NCBI RefSeq assembly: GCF_037658235.1
Contig: NZ_JBBJLN010000002.1
Location: 124,001-188,000 of the forward strand
Direction of reading: 5' to 3'
DNA: 64,000 nucleotides
Origin: Yunchengibacter salinarum
Lineage (GTDB): Bacteria; Pseudomonadota; Alphaproteobacteria; Sphingomonadales; Kordiimonadaceae
The first letter of the stretch is position 1; each line of letters opens with the position of its first letter. The notes beneath the pieces were generated by a model. It was given only the letters and a program-made list of their open reading frames with translations. It ran no database searches and was not told the DNA's origin. Below are positions 26,041 to 34,648 of this stretch, in pieces. Position numbers and translations under genes: made by a program.

Positions 26041-27393
26041 ATGCGTTATCTGCCCTTGAGCGAGACCGACCGCGCGGACATGCGCCGGGCCATCGGCGTG
26101 GATCATGTGGATGATCTGTTCCGGGATGTGCCGGAAAGCGCGCTGAACCCCGCGCTGGACCTGCCCGACCATCAGAGCGAGCTTCAGGTGGAGCGGCACA
26201 TTGCCCGGCTTGCCGCGCGCAATGTTCATGCGGGCGCGGGGCCGTTCTTTCTGGGCGCCGGGGCGTATCGCCATCATGTACCCGCCAGCGTGGATCATAT
26301 CATCCAGCGCGGTGAATTCCTGACCGCATACACGCCCTATCAGCCGGAAATCGCCCAGGGCACGCTTCAGGCCATTTTCGAATTTCAAAGCCAGGTGGCC
26401 ACGCTGACCGGCATGGATGTGGCCAATGCCAGCCTTTATGACGGCTCCACCGCCTGCGGCGAGGCCGTGTTGATGGCCCTGCGCGCCACGCGGCGGAAAA
26501 AGGCGCTGATCGCGGGCAATCTGCATCCCCACTATACGGCTGTTGCCGAAACCATGACCCGCTTTCTGGATGAAAGCGTGGACGTGCTGTTCCCGTCGCC
26601 GGACGATGCGGCCCGCGACGATGCGGCATTGATCGAAAAGCTGGACCGGGACGTGGCCGCCGTGGTGGTGCAGAACCCGGACGTATTCGGCCATGTGCGG
26701 GACTTGACGGCGCTGGCCGAGGCGGTGCACGCCAATGGCAGCCTGCTTGTGGTGGTGGTCACGGAAGCGGTGTCGCTGGGCACCATGACACCGCCCGGCG
26801 CCATGGGCGCCGACATCGTGGTGGGTGAGGGGCAGAGCATCGGCAACGGCCTGAATTTCGGCGGGCCCTATCTGGGCCTGTTCGCCACGCGGGACAAGTT
26901 TCTGCGTCGGATGCCGGGCCGCCTGTGCGGCGAAACGGTGGATGCGGACGGCGCGCGCGGCTTCGTGCTGACCCTATCCACGCGGGAACAGCATATCCGC
27001 CGGGAAAAGGCCACGTCCAATATCTGCACCAATTCGGGCCTGTGCGCGCTGGCCTTCACCGCGCATATGAGCCTGCTGGGCGGCACCGGCCTGCACAGGC
27101 TGGCGCGCTGGAACCATCGCCGGGCGCAGGCGCTTCGGGATGCCGTGGCCCGTGTACCGGGGGTGGCGGTGCTCACGCCCGCCTTTTTCAACGAACTGAC
27201 CGTGCGGCTGCCCGGCCCCGCCGCGCCGCTGGTGGATCGGCTGGCGGCGGACGGCGTGATGGCGGGTGTGCCCGCGTCCCGGCTTTATCCGGGGCGCGGC
27301 CTGGATGATCTGCTGATTCTGGCCGCCACGGAACTGAGCGACGATGCGGACATTGCCGCGCTTGAGACGGCAATGCGGGAGGCACTGGCATGA
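26041..27393 (+). CDS. gcvPA: Glycine dehydrogenase (decarboxylating) subunit 1
   Basis: 450 residues, the N-terminal half of P protein in organisms with a split GcvP. The start MRYLPLSETDRADMRRAIG is typical, as are AYTPYQPEIAQGTLQ and the DGSTACGEA segment. It lacks the PLP lysine, which is on subunit 2. ATG at 26041 (GGGAG 6-8 nt upstream) or 26038 may be used. Its stop overlaps the gcvPB start (ATGA at 27390-27393), so the two subunits are translationally coupled. Confidence 0.95.
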   Translation: MRYLPLSETDRADMRRAIGVDHVDDLFRDVPESALNPALDLPDHQSELQVERHIARLAARNVHAGAGPFFLGAGAYRHHVPASVDHIIQRGEFLTAYTPYQPEIAQGTLQAIFEFQSQVATLTGMDVANASLYDGSTACGEAVLMALRATRRKKALIAGNLHPHYTAVAETMTRFLDESVDVLFPSPDDAARDDAALIEKLDRDVAAVVVQNPDVFGHVRDLTALAEAVHANGSLLVVVVTEAVSLGTMTPPGAMGADIVVGEGQSIGNGLNFGGPYLGLFATRDKFLRRMPGRLCGETVDADGARGFVLTLSTREQHIRREKATSNICTNSGLCALAFTAHMSLLGGTGLHRLARWNHRRAQALRDAVARVPGVAVLTPAFFNELTVRLPGPAAPLVDRLAADGVMAGVPASRLYPGRGLDDLLILAATELSDDADIAALETAMREALA

Positions 27394-28952
27394 GCATGAA
27401 TACGCAGGGCCGGCCCAGCAGCCCGGTGGCGATGACGCAACCTGAAGACCATGAGAGCTTTTCCGGTCATCGCGGGCTGGATCTGAAGGAGGGCTTGATC
27501 TTCGAGATTGGCGACACGCGCGAGACCGGCGTGGACTTTCCCGGTTTCGATGATGATGGCGCGCTGGACATGGCCGGGCTGGAACGATCCGCGCCGCCCG
27601 CGCTGCCGGGCCTGAAGGAACCGCTGGTGCAGCGCCATTATACCCGGCTGAGCCAGAAGAATTACGGCATCGACATGGGGCTGTTTCCGCTTGGTTCCTG
27701 CACCATGAAGCACAATCCCCGGCTGAATGAAAAGCTGGCCCGCCTGCCGGGCTTCCTGGACCTGCATCCGTTGCAGCCCATGGGCGCGGTGCAGGGCGCG
27801 CTTGAACTGATGGAAGAGCTTTCCCGCTGGTTGACGGAACTGACCGGGATGCCCGCCGTGGCGCTGTCGCCCAAGGCGGGGGCGCACGGGGAGTTGACCG
27901 GCATCATGGCGATCCGCGCGGCGCTGGAAGCCCGTGGTGACGCCCGAAAGGTGGTGCTGTGCCCGGATTCGGCCCATGGCACCAACCCGGCCACGGCGGC
28001 CTTTTGCGGCTACCGGGTGAAATCCATCCCGGCGACGGATGCGGGCCGGGTGGACCTGCCCGCGCTGCGGGAGGCGCTGGATGACAGCGTGGCGGCGGTG
28101 ATGATCACCAACCCCAATACCTGCGGCCTGTTCGAGCGGGACATGATCGCCATAGCCGAAGCGGTGCACGCGGCGGGGGCCTTCTTTTACTGCGACGGGG
28201 CCAATTTCAACGCCATTGTGGGCAAGGTGCGGCCCGGCGATCTGGGCGTCGATGCCATGCATCTCAATCTGCACAAGACCTTTTCCACGCCCCATGGGGG
28301 CGGCGGTCCCGGCTCCGGCCCGGTGGTGTTTTCCGACCGGCTGAAGGATCATGTGCCCTTGCCCTATTGCGTGCGGGACGGCGAAGGGTTGCGGCTGAAG
28401 GAATGGCCGGACGGCCCGGATGATCCCGCCTTTGGCCGCATGACCGCCTTTCAGGGGCAGATGGGCATGTATGTGCGGGCGCTGGCCTATATGCTCAGCC
28501 ATGGCGGCGACGGTCTGCGGCAGGTGGCGGAAGACGCGGTGCTGAATGCCAATTACCTGCTGGCGCGCTTGAAAGACGATCTGAGCGCCAGCTTTGACGG
28601 CCCCTGTATGCACGAGGTGCTGTTCGATGACCGTTTCCTGAAGGATTCGGGCGTGACCACGCTGGATTTCGCCAAGGCCATGATCGATGAGGGCTTCCAC
28701 CCCATGACCATGTATTTCCCGCTGGTGGTTCATGGCGCCATGCTGGTGGAGCCGACGGAAACGGAATCAAAGGCCGATCTGGATCAGTTCGTGGACAGCC
28801 TGAAAGGTCTGGCCCGCGCGGCAAAGGCGGGGGAGCTGGAGCGCTTCACCGCCGCGCCCCATTCAGCCCCCTTAAAGCGGCTGGACGAAACCCGCGCCGC
28901 CCGCCACCCGGTGCTGCGCTGGCAGGAAGAGCAGCAGACCGCAGCGGAATAA
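27390..28952 (+). CDS. gcvPB: Glycine dehydrogenase (decarboxylating) subunit 2
   Basis: 520 residues carrying the PLP site: K296 in HLNLHKTFSTPHGGGGPGSGP. GSCTMKHNPR near 105 and SPKAGAHGELTG near 165 are further family marks. With GcvPA it decarboxylates glycine and loads the aminomethyl group on GcvH. Last gene of the operon; repeat cluster 3 begins immediately after the stop. Confidence 0.96.
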   Translation: MSMNTQGRPSSPVAMTQPEDHESFSGHRGLDLKEGLIFEIGDTRETGVDFPGFDDDGALDMAGLERSAPPALPGLKEPLVQRHYTRLSQKNYGIDMGLFPLGSCTMKHNPRLNEKLARLPGFLDLHPLQPMGAVQGALELMEELSRWLTELTGMPAVALSPKAGAHGELTGIMAIRAALEARGDARKVVLCPDSAHGTNPATAAFCGYRVKSIPATDAGRVDLPALREALDDSVAAVMITNPNTCGLFERDMIAIAEAVHAAGAFFYCDGANFNAIVGKVRPGDLGVDAMHLNLHKTFSTPHGGGGPGSGPVVFSDRLKDHVPLPYCVRDGEGLRLKEWPDGPDDPAFGRMTAFQGQMGMYVRALAYMLSHGGDGLRQVAEDAVLNANYLLARLKDDLSASFDGPCMHEVLFDDRFLKDSGVTTLDFAKAMIDEGFHPMTMYFPLVVHGAMLVEPTETESKADLDQFVDSLKGLARAAKAGELERFTAAPHSAPLKRLDETRAARHPVLRWQEEQQTAAE

Positions 28953-28955
28953 GAC

Positions 28956-29329
28956 ACGCCGTCTCTACCGCCGTCCCGCCACAGCACGGACCCATCCCTT
29001 GGTCGCGACCGCGCCCCGCTTGCCCCAACCTATCTTCTACCGCCATCCCGCCACTGCGCGGGATGAGCGGAGGCCACGACCGTGGCCCGCCGCCAATGCG
29101 GCGCCCATTTGGAGCCGGGCCGCGTAAGCGGCCAAGGCGTGAAATCAAATAAGCCCGCGCCCCGCTTACCCCAACCTATCTTCTACCGCCATCCCGCCAC
29201 TGCGCGGGATGAGCGGAGGCCACGACCGTGGCCCGCGGCAAGTGCCGCGCCCCCGCGGAGCGCGTGCGCAGCACGCTTGCGTGAGGGCAAACAAAGCCGG
29301 GCCGCGCAAGCGGTCAAGGCGTGAGCGGT
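28956..29329 (+). repeat. GC-rich multi-hairpin repeat, cluster 3 (two units plus a 5' fragment)
   Basis: The region opens with a decayed H1/H2 fragment (28961-29020), then two units with the ATCCCGC H1. Each is preceded by the same CCCCAACCTATCTTCTAC leader (near 29023 and 29170), so this looks like a tandem duplication of about 145 nt. The first unit lost the H4 part; both carry the terminal hairpin H5 with GTAA and GCAA loops. It fills the whole gap between the convergent gcvPB and peroxidase genes. Confidence 0.85.
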
Positions 29330-29340
29330 TAATAACCCCT

Positions 29341-29895
29341 TTATTTCCCCAGCGTGTCTTTCACCGCCGCTACCAGTGTGTCGGATTGCGGTTCCACCTT
29401 GCTGTCGAAATAGGCTTTGGGCGTGCCGTCCGGCGCGATCAGATATTTGTGGAAATTCCACGCGGGGCGGGAGCCTTCGCCCATGCGATCGGCCAGCCAG
29501 TTGTAGAAGTCCGCCGTGCCTTCCTCGCCATTCACCTTCATCTTCATGGTCATGGGGAAATCCACGGAATAGTTCATCTTGCAGAAGCGCTTGATGTCCT
29601 GCTCGGAGCCCGGCTCCTGCCCGCCGAAATCATTGCTGGGCACGCCGATCACCACCAGCCCGTCGTCCCGGTACTGGTCCCACAGCGCCTGAAGCCCCTC
29701 ATATTGCGGGGTGAAGCCGCAATAGGTGGCGGTGTTCACCACCAGCAGGGTTTTGCCCTTGTACTGATCCAGCGGCATGGCCGACCGGTCGATGGATGTG
29801 AGGGTGAAATCGAATGCGCTCTTGCCGTCCCCGGCGGTGGCGGGCAGGGCCAGGGCCGCCGTGGCCATGATGGTGATGAAAAATCGTTTCAGCAT
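29341..29895 (-). CDS. Glutathione peroxidase family protein, exported
   Basis: 184 residues with a signal peptide (residues 1-22, LALPATAG). The peroxidatic Cys is C59 in VNTATYCGFTPQYEGL, with Gln93 (NDFGGQEPG) and Trp in AWNFHKYLI completing the GPx catalytic triad. Bacterial Cys-GPx enzymes usually reduce hydroperoxides with thioredoxin; here the enzyme would act in the periplasm. The start at 29895 has GGAG 6 nt upstream; the frame extends to 30159 but that part is the putA promoter region. Divergent from putA. Confidence 0.92.
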   Translation of the reverse strand: MLKRFFITIMATAALALPATAGDGKSAFDFTLTSIDRSAMPLDQYKGKTLLVVNTATYCGFTPQYEGLQALWDQYRDDGLVVIGVPSNDFGGQEPGSEQDIKRFCKMNYSVDFPMTMKMKVNGEEGTADFYNWLADRMGEGSRPAWNFHKYLIAPDGTPKAYFDSKVEPQSDTLVAAVKDTLGK

Positions 29896-30157
29896 GGGTC
29901 GCTCCCCCCGTGAAATTGCACCTGCCCCTATAGTGGGGCGGTGCGGGTGAAAAGCAAGGCCCGCTCGGTGTCTGCCTTGCTGCGCGACGGGCGTGGTTTG
30001 ACGCAACAGAGCTGTCTGAAAACGCCCGCCCGCTGCCGGTTTCTTGCTTTTCGGGGCAAGGGCGCGCGCCGGGGCCGCTTCCGGGTGACAGGGGGGTGCG
30101 TGGTGCGTTAAGAAAAGAGTAACTTTCATATGAAACCGGTTTGTCGGGAGACGCGGC

Positions 30158-33100
30158 ATGGATGACCAGATTGCCCAGAAAATGACCCATAGCGCGGAGG
30201 CGAGCGGCCTCGGTGCGGTGCGCGCACGCTTTCACGCGGACGAGGCGGAGGTGGTGGGCGATCTGCGGGCAGCCTATCCGCTGGACGGGCCGGGCCGCGC
30301 GGCGGTGTCCGCCGCCGCCAGCGCCATTGTGGCCCAAAGCCGCGCCATGCGGGAGGATCAGGGCAGTCTTGATGCCTTTCTGGCGGAATTCGGCCTGTCC
30401 AATCAGGAAGGCGTGGCGCTGATGTGCCTGGCCGAAGCGCTGTTGCGCGTGCCGGATGACCGGACCAGGGATCAGCTTATCGCCGAAAAGATTCGATCGG
30501 GGGACTGGTCATCCCATCTGGGCCATTCGGATCGCGTGTTCGTCAATGCTTCCACATGGGCGCTGATGCTGACCGGGCGGGTGGTGTCGCTGGATGACGG
30601 CATCACGAAAAGCCCCGGTGCCTGGATCAAGCGCATGGTCAGCCGTACCGGCGAGCCGGTGATTCGCGGTGCCGTGGGGCAGGCCATGAAGATCATGGGT
30701 CGTCAGTTCGTGTTTGGCCGCTCCATCGCGGAGGCACTGTCCCGCCAGGCGAAGCAGCCGGAGGAGCGCCGCCGCATGTCTTTTGACATGCTGGGCGAGG
30801 GGGCGCGCACCATGGCGGCGGCAGAGCGCTATTTCGAGATGTATGCCGATGCGCTGGAACAGGTGGGCCAGGCCACGGGCGTGGATGGCGCCAGCCCGCA
30901 CGAGCGGTCCAGCCTGTCGATCAAGTTGTCGGCGCTGCATCCGCGCTATGACAGCCTGCACGAGGACCGGGTGCGGGCCGAAATGCTGCCCCGTGTGAAG
31001 ACGCTGGCCAAGCGGGCGCGGCACTATGACATTCAGATGACCATTGATGCCGAGGAAGCGGATCGGCTGGACCTGTCGCTCCGGTTGTTCAGGGCGCTGG
31101 CGGAAGACCCGGAACTGGCCGGCTGGGAAGGGCTGGGCCTGGCGGTGCAGGCCTATCAGAAACGGGCGCCGGAGGTGGTGGACTGGCTGGCCGATCTGGC
31201 CCGCGCCACCGGGCGCCGTTTCCCCGTGCGGCTGGTGAAGGGGGCCTATTGGGACACGGAAATCAAGCACGCCCAGATCGGCGGAGAGGCGGACTATGCC
31301 GTCTTTACCCGCAAGCCCAATACGGACCTGTGCTATCTGGTGACGGCATCGCGGATGCTGGATGCGGGCGCGGCCTTTTACCCGCAGTTCGCCACCCATA
31401 ACGCCCATACCATCGCCGCCATCGCCCATATGGCGGGGGATCGGCCGTTCGAATTCCAGAAGCTGCACGGCATGGGCGATCTGCTGTACGAGGCGGCGGG
31501 CCGGGCGCTGGGCCAGACCATCACCACGCGCACTTATGCGCCGGTGGGCGCCCATGCGGACCTGCTGCCTTATCTGGTGCGTCGGCTGCTGGAAAACGGC
31601 GCCAATTCCAGCTTCGTCAACCGGTTCATGGATGCGGATGTGCCGGTGGAGGAAATCGCCACCGACCCTTATGAGACCACCGGCGGCGATCGGGTCCGCC
31701 ATTCGGCCATTCCCCTGCCGGGTGATCTGTACGGCGCGCGGCGGCGCAACAGCAAGGGCATCAACCTGTATGACGAGACCCAGCGGGACGCTTTCCTTGC
31801 CGCGATTGAGCGCGCGTCCACCCGCGAGGTGAACGCCACCTGCCTGATTGGCGGAAAGCCCGGCGGTGGTGCGGCCGAGCCGGTGATGAGCCCGTCCGAC
31901 GGGCGGGAGCGCGTGGGCAGTGCCGCCTTTGCCGAACCGGATGATCTGGAGCGCGCCGTGCAGGCTGCCGAGGCCGCCTTTCCCGCCTGGGACAGCCGGG
32001 GCGGCGCGGCGCGGGCGGCGATCCTGCGCCGCATGGCGGATGCGCTGGAAGCCCATATGGCGCGCCTGAGCGACGTGCTGATCCGCGAGGCGGGCAAAAC
32101 ACTGGATGACTGCGTGGCGGAAGTGCGCGAGGCGGTGGATTTCCTGCGCTATTACGCGGTGCAGGCGGAAGATGGCTTCGAGACGCCCATCGAATTGCCC
32201 GGTCCTACCGGGGAAAGCAACCGCATGATGCTGACCGGGCGGGGTGTGTTCCTGACCATCGCGCCGTGGAATTTCCCGCTGGCCATTTTCACCGGCCAGC
32301 TTGCCGCCGCCTTGGCGGCGGGCAATACGGTGATCGCCAAACCTGCGGAGCAGACATGCCTTGTGGCCCATGAGGCGGTGCGCCTGTTCCATGAGGCGGG
32401 CGTGCCGGAAGATGTGCTGCATCTGATCCTCGGCCCCGGCGCGGATGTGGCGGCGCCGCTGGTGGCGGATGCGCGCATCAGCGGTGTGGCCTTTACCGGG
32501 TCCACCCGGACGGCCCGCGCGATCAACCGAACGCTTGCGGCGCGGGACGGGGCGATCGTGCCGTTGATCGCGGAGACCGGCGGCCAGAACGCCATGGTGG
32601 TGGACAGCACCGCCCTGCATGAGCAGGTGGTGGATGACGTGCTGCTGTCCGCCTTCGGGTCCGCCGGGCAACGCTGTTCGGCGCTGCGGGTGCTTTATGT
32701 GCAGCGCGATGTGGCTGACCGGTTTCAGGATATGCTGGTGGGCGCCCTCAAGGAGCGGCGGGTGGGTTATCCCGGCAATCCGGCCACCGATGTGGGGCCG
32801 ATTATCGACCGGCAGGCGCTGTCACGGCTGGAAGCGCATGTGAGCCGGATGGAGCGGGAAGCCCGGCTGGTGGCCCGTGCCGACCTGACCGACGGCACCC
32901 AGTATGGCACTTATCTGGCGCCGCATATCTTCGAGATCGACGGCATTCACCAACTGGACGGCGAGGTTTTCGGCCCGGTGCTGCATATTGTGCGCTTCGA
33001 TGCGTCTGAGTTGGACAAGGTGATCGCCGCGATCAACAGCACCGGCTTCGGCCTGACCTTTGGCGTGCATTCCCGGCTGGAAAACCGTTGGGCCACGCTG

Positions 33101-33316
33101 TTTGACGGGGTGAAGGCGGGCAATAGCTATATCAACCGCAACATGACCGGCGCCGTGGTCGGCGTGCAGCCCTTTGGCGGGCAGGGCCTGTCGGGCACCG
33201 GGCCGAAAGCGGGCGGGCCGCATTATCTGTACCGCTTCGCCAATGAACGGGTGTTGACGGTGAACACCGCCGCGATCGGCGGCAATACGGCCTTGTTCAG
33301 CCTGTCGGATGGCTGA
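30158..33316 (+). CDS. putA: Bifunctional proline dehydrogenase / glutamate-semialdehyde dehydrogenase
   Basis: 1052 residues. The FAD-dependent proline dehydrogenase barrel occupies about 190-490 (SIKLSALHPRYDS near 253; VRLVKGAYWDTEIKHAQ near 355; FATHNAHT near 411). The aldehyde dehydrogenase occupies about 560-1045, with Glu in ETGGQNAMV (about 807) and the nucleophile Cys in GSAGQRCSAL (about 838). There is no N-terminal ribbon-helix-helix DNA-binding domain and no long C-terminal extension, so this is a minimal enzyme, not an autoregulator of the E. coli kind. It converts proline to glutamate. The ATG has GGGAG 7 nt upstream. Confidence 0.97.
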   Translation: MDDQIAQKMTHSAEASGLGAVRARFHADEAEVVGDLRAAYPLDGPGRAAVSAAASAIVAQSRAMREDQGSLDAFLAEFGLSNQEGVALMCLAEALLRVPDDRTRDQLIAEKIRSGDWSSHLGHSDRVFVNASTWALMLTGRVVSLDDGITKSPGAWIKRMVSRTGEPVIRGAVGQAMKIMGRQFVFGRSIAEALSRQAKQPEERRRMSFDMLGEGARTMAAAERYFEMYADALEQVGQATGVDGASPHERSSLSIKLSALHPRYDSLHEDRVRAEMLPRVKTLAKRARHYDIQMTIDAEEADRLDLSLRLFRALAEDPELAGWEGLGLAVQAYQKRAPEVVDWLADLARATGRRFPVRLVKGAYWDTEIKHAQIGGEADYAVFTRKPNTDLCYLVTASRMLDAGAAFYPQFATHNAHTIAAIAHMAGDRPFEFQKLHGMGDLLYEAAGRALGQTITTRTYAPVGAHADLLPYLVRRLLENGANSSFVNRFMDADVPVEEIATDPYETTGGDRVRHSAIPLPGDLYGARRRNSKGINLYDETQRDAFLAAIERASTREVNATCLIGGKPGGGAAEPVMSPSDGRERVGSAAFAEPDDLERAVQAAEAAFPAWDSRGGAARAAILRRMADALEAHMARLSDVLIREAGKTLDDCVAEVREAVDFLRYYAVQAEDGFETPIELPGPTGESNRMMLTGRGVFLTIAPWNFPLAIFTGQLAAALAAGNTVIAKPAEQTCLVAHEAVRLFHEAGVPEDVLHLILGPGADVAAPLVADARISGVAFTGSTRTARAINRTLAARDGAIVPLIAETGGQNAMVVDSTALHEQVVDDVLLSAFGSAGQRCSALRVLYVQRDVADRFQDMLVGALKERRVGYPGNPATDVGPIIDRQALSRLEAHVSRMEREARLVARADLTDGTQYGTYLAPHIFEIDGIHQLDGEVFGPVLHIVRFDASELDKVIAAINSTGFGLTFGVHSRLENRWATLFDGVKAGNSYINRNMTGAVVGVQPFGGQGLSGTGPKAGGPHYLYRFANERVLTVNTAAIGGNTALFSLSDG

Positions 33317-33327
33317 GGCCACCTGAA

Positions 33328-34524
33328 TCAGGCCGGGTCGAACAGGGAATATTGGCCGCGCGCCGCATCCTTCAGTGCGGCCCGGTTCGGCGGTGTGAAG
33401 GCACTGCAATCCAGCCGTATCGGGGCCTGGCGGTTCAGCCCGACGGCGCGGGCGGCCATGTGAAAACGCTGGCGCAGCAACGCCCCTTCCATGCCCTGGG
33501 CGCGGAAGCGGTCATGAAAGCCGGGATCGTTGAGCGCGCCCCCGTGCAACGCCCGGACACCGGAAAGCACCTTGCCCGCCCGGTGGGGGAAATGGGTGCG
33601 CAGCCATTCCTCGAACAGGGGGGCCACTTCGCCCGGCAGGCGCAGGGGGATGAAGCCCGCCTCCCGCGCGCCGGAGCGTGCCGCGGCCTGTAACAGTTCT
33701 TCCAGCAGATGGTCATTCAGGCCCGGTATGACCGGTGCCACCATCACGCCCACCGGCACCCCCATATCCGCCAGCACCCGCATGGCATCCAGCCGCCGGG
33801 TGGGGGTGGTGGCGCGGGGCTCCAGCGTGGCGGACAGTTTGTGGTCCAGCGTGGTGAGGGACAGTGATACCTTGACCAGATTGCGCCGGGCCATGTCCGC
33901 CAATATGTCCCGGTCGCGCAGGATCAGCCGGGATTTGGTGAGCAGCGTGACCGGATGATTGTGCCTGTTCAGCGTTTCCAGTATTTGCCGCGTGGTTTGC
34001 GTTTCCTTTTCCACCGGCTGATAGGGGTCGGTATTGGTGCCGATGGCGATGGGCTTCACCTGATAATTCTTGCGGGCGAGATCGTGGCCCAGGCGCTCCG
34101 CAAGGCCCGGTTTAATGGTGATGCGCCGTTCGAAATCCTGCCCCGGTGACAGGCCCTGATAGGCATGGGTGGGCCGGGCGAAGCAATAGATGCAACCATG
34201 CTCGCAGCCGCGATAAGGATTGATGGACCGATCAAAGGGTATGTCGGGGGAGCGGTTGCGCATCAGGGCATGGCGCGGGGTTTCCGGCGTGATTTCCCGC
34301 CGGGGGCGGGATTCCGCCTCGGCGGCCAGGCCGTTCCAGCCATCATCCACCAGCAGGGTTTCGAAGCGCTCGTACCGGCCCGCCGGATTGCCGACCGCAC
34401 CCATGCCCTTGCGTACAAGGCCGGTGGCGGGCGCGCTCCCGTGGGCGTCTCTGTGGGCATCCCCGCCGGCCCCCGTGCTCGCGCCCCCATAAGCGCCTGT
34501 GCGATTGTCATGCGACATGTTCAT
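33328..34524 (-). CDS. PA0069-family radical SAM protein (SplB-like), likely LexA-regulated
   Basis: 398 residues. The cluster-binding motif CxxxCxxC is C107-EHG-C111-IY-C114 within SINPYRGCEHGCIYCFARPTH, characteristic of the PA0069 group related to spore photoproduct lyase. The enzyme reductively cleaves S-adenosylmethionine; the substrate of this subgroup is unknown. The ATG at 34524 is chosen because a promoter (TTGTTC-17-TAGATT) places the transcription start almost on it, suggesting a leaderless mRNA; a GTG at 34530 is the longer option. Four in-phase LexA half-sites overlap that promoter. The N-terminal 45 residues are Gly/Ala-rich. It converges with putA, 11 nt apart. Confidence 0.9.
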   Translation of the reverse strand: MNMSHDNRTGAYGGASTGAGGDAHRDAHGSAPATGLVRKGMGAVGNPAGRYERFETLLVDDGWNGLAAEAESRPRREITPETPRHALMRNRSPDIPFDRSINPYRGCEHGCIYCFARPTHAYQGLSPGQDFERRITIKPGLAERLGHDLARKNYQVKPIAIGTNTDPYQPVEKETQTTRQILETLNRHNHPVTLLTKSRLILRDRDILADMARRNLVKVSLSLTTLDHKLSATLEPRATTPTRRLDAMRVLADMGVPVGVMVAPVIPGLNDHLLEELLQAAARSGAREAGFIPLRLPGEVAPLFEEWLRTHFPHRAGKVLSGVRALHGGALNDPGFHDRFRAQGMEGALLRQRFHMAARAVGLNRQAPIRLDCSAFTPPNRAALKDAARGQYSLFDPA

Positions 34525-34530
34525 GGCCAC

Positions 34531-34559
34531 AATCTACACCATGAACAAATCAGGAACAA
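34531..34559 (-). promoter_or_regulatory. Promoter of the radical SAM gene
   Basis: On the minus strand, -35 TTGTTC (34554-34559), a 17-nt spacer and -10 TAGATT (34531-34536). The start point would be about 34524, the first base of the ATG. The promoter is covered by the LexA-type half-sites. Confidence 0.55.
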
Positions 34560-34579
34560 ATCAGGAACAAATCAGGAAC
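34543..34579. promoter_or_regulatory. Four tandem LexA half-sites (GTTC-N7 spacing)
   Basis: GAAC occurs at 34543, 34554, 34565 and 34576, each separated by the same 7 nt (AAATCAG). Read on the minus strand this is GTTC-N7-GTTC three times over, the alphaproteobacterial SOS box. It overlaps the promoter of the radical SAM gene. Confidence 0.7.
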
Positions 34580-34648
34580 AAACAAAAAATGGTCCCTGTG
34601 GGGCATGTGGGCAAGGCCCGGTTTTTTGAACCCGGACCTGCCTTTGCG

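Noticed and set aside
29209..29331. Short frames starting ATGAGCGG inside the repeat clusters (Arg/Gly/Pro-rich peptides)
   Set aside because: They recur in every cluster because the DNA repeat does; no ribosome sites, and stems covary without regard to codons.
30509..32671. 720-codon open frame antisense to putA
   Set aside because: GC-rich coding DNA keeps the complementary frame open; the translation is Gly/His/Gln-rich with no domain, while the plus strand encodes PutA with all motifs.
34543..34579. Minisatellite reading of the 11-bp repeat
   Set aside because: The repeat is better explained by the exact GTTC-N7 phase of LexA sites over a promoter, though expansion by slippage may have produced it.
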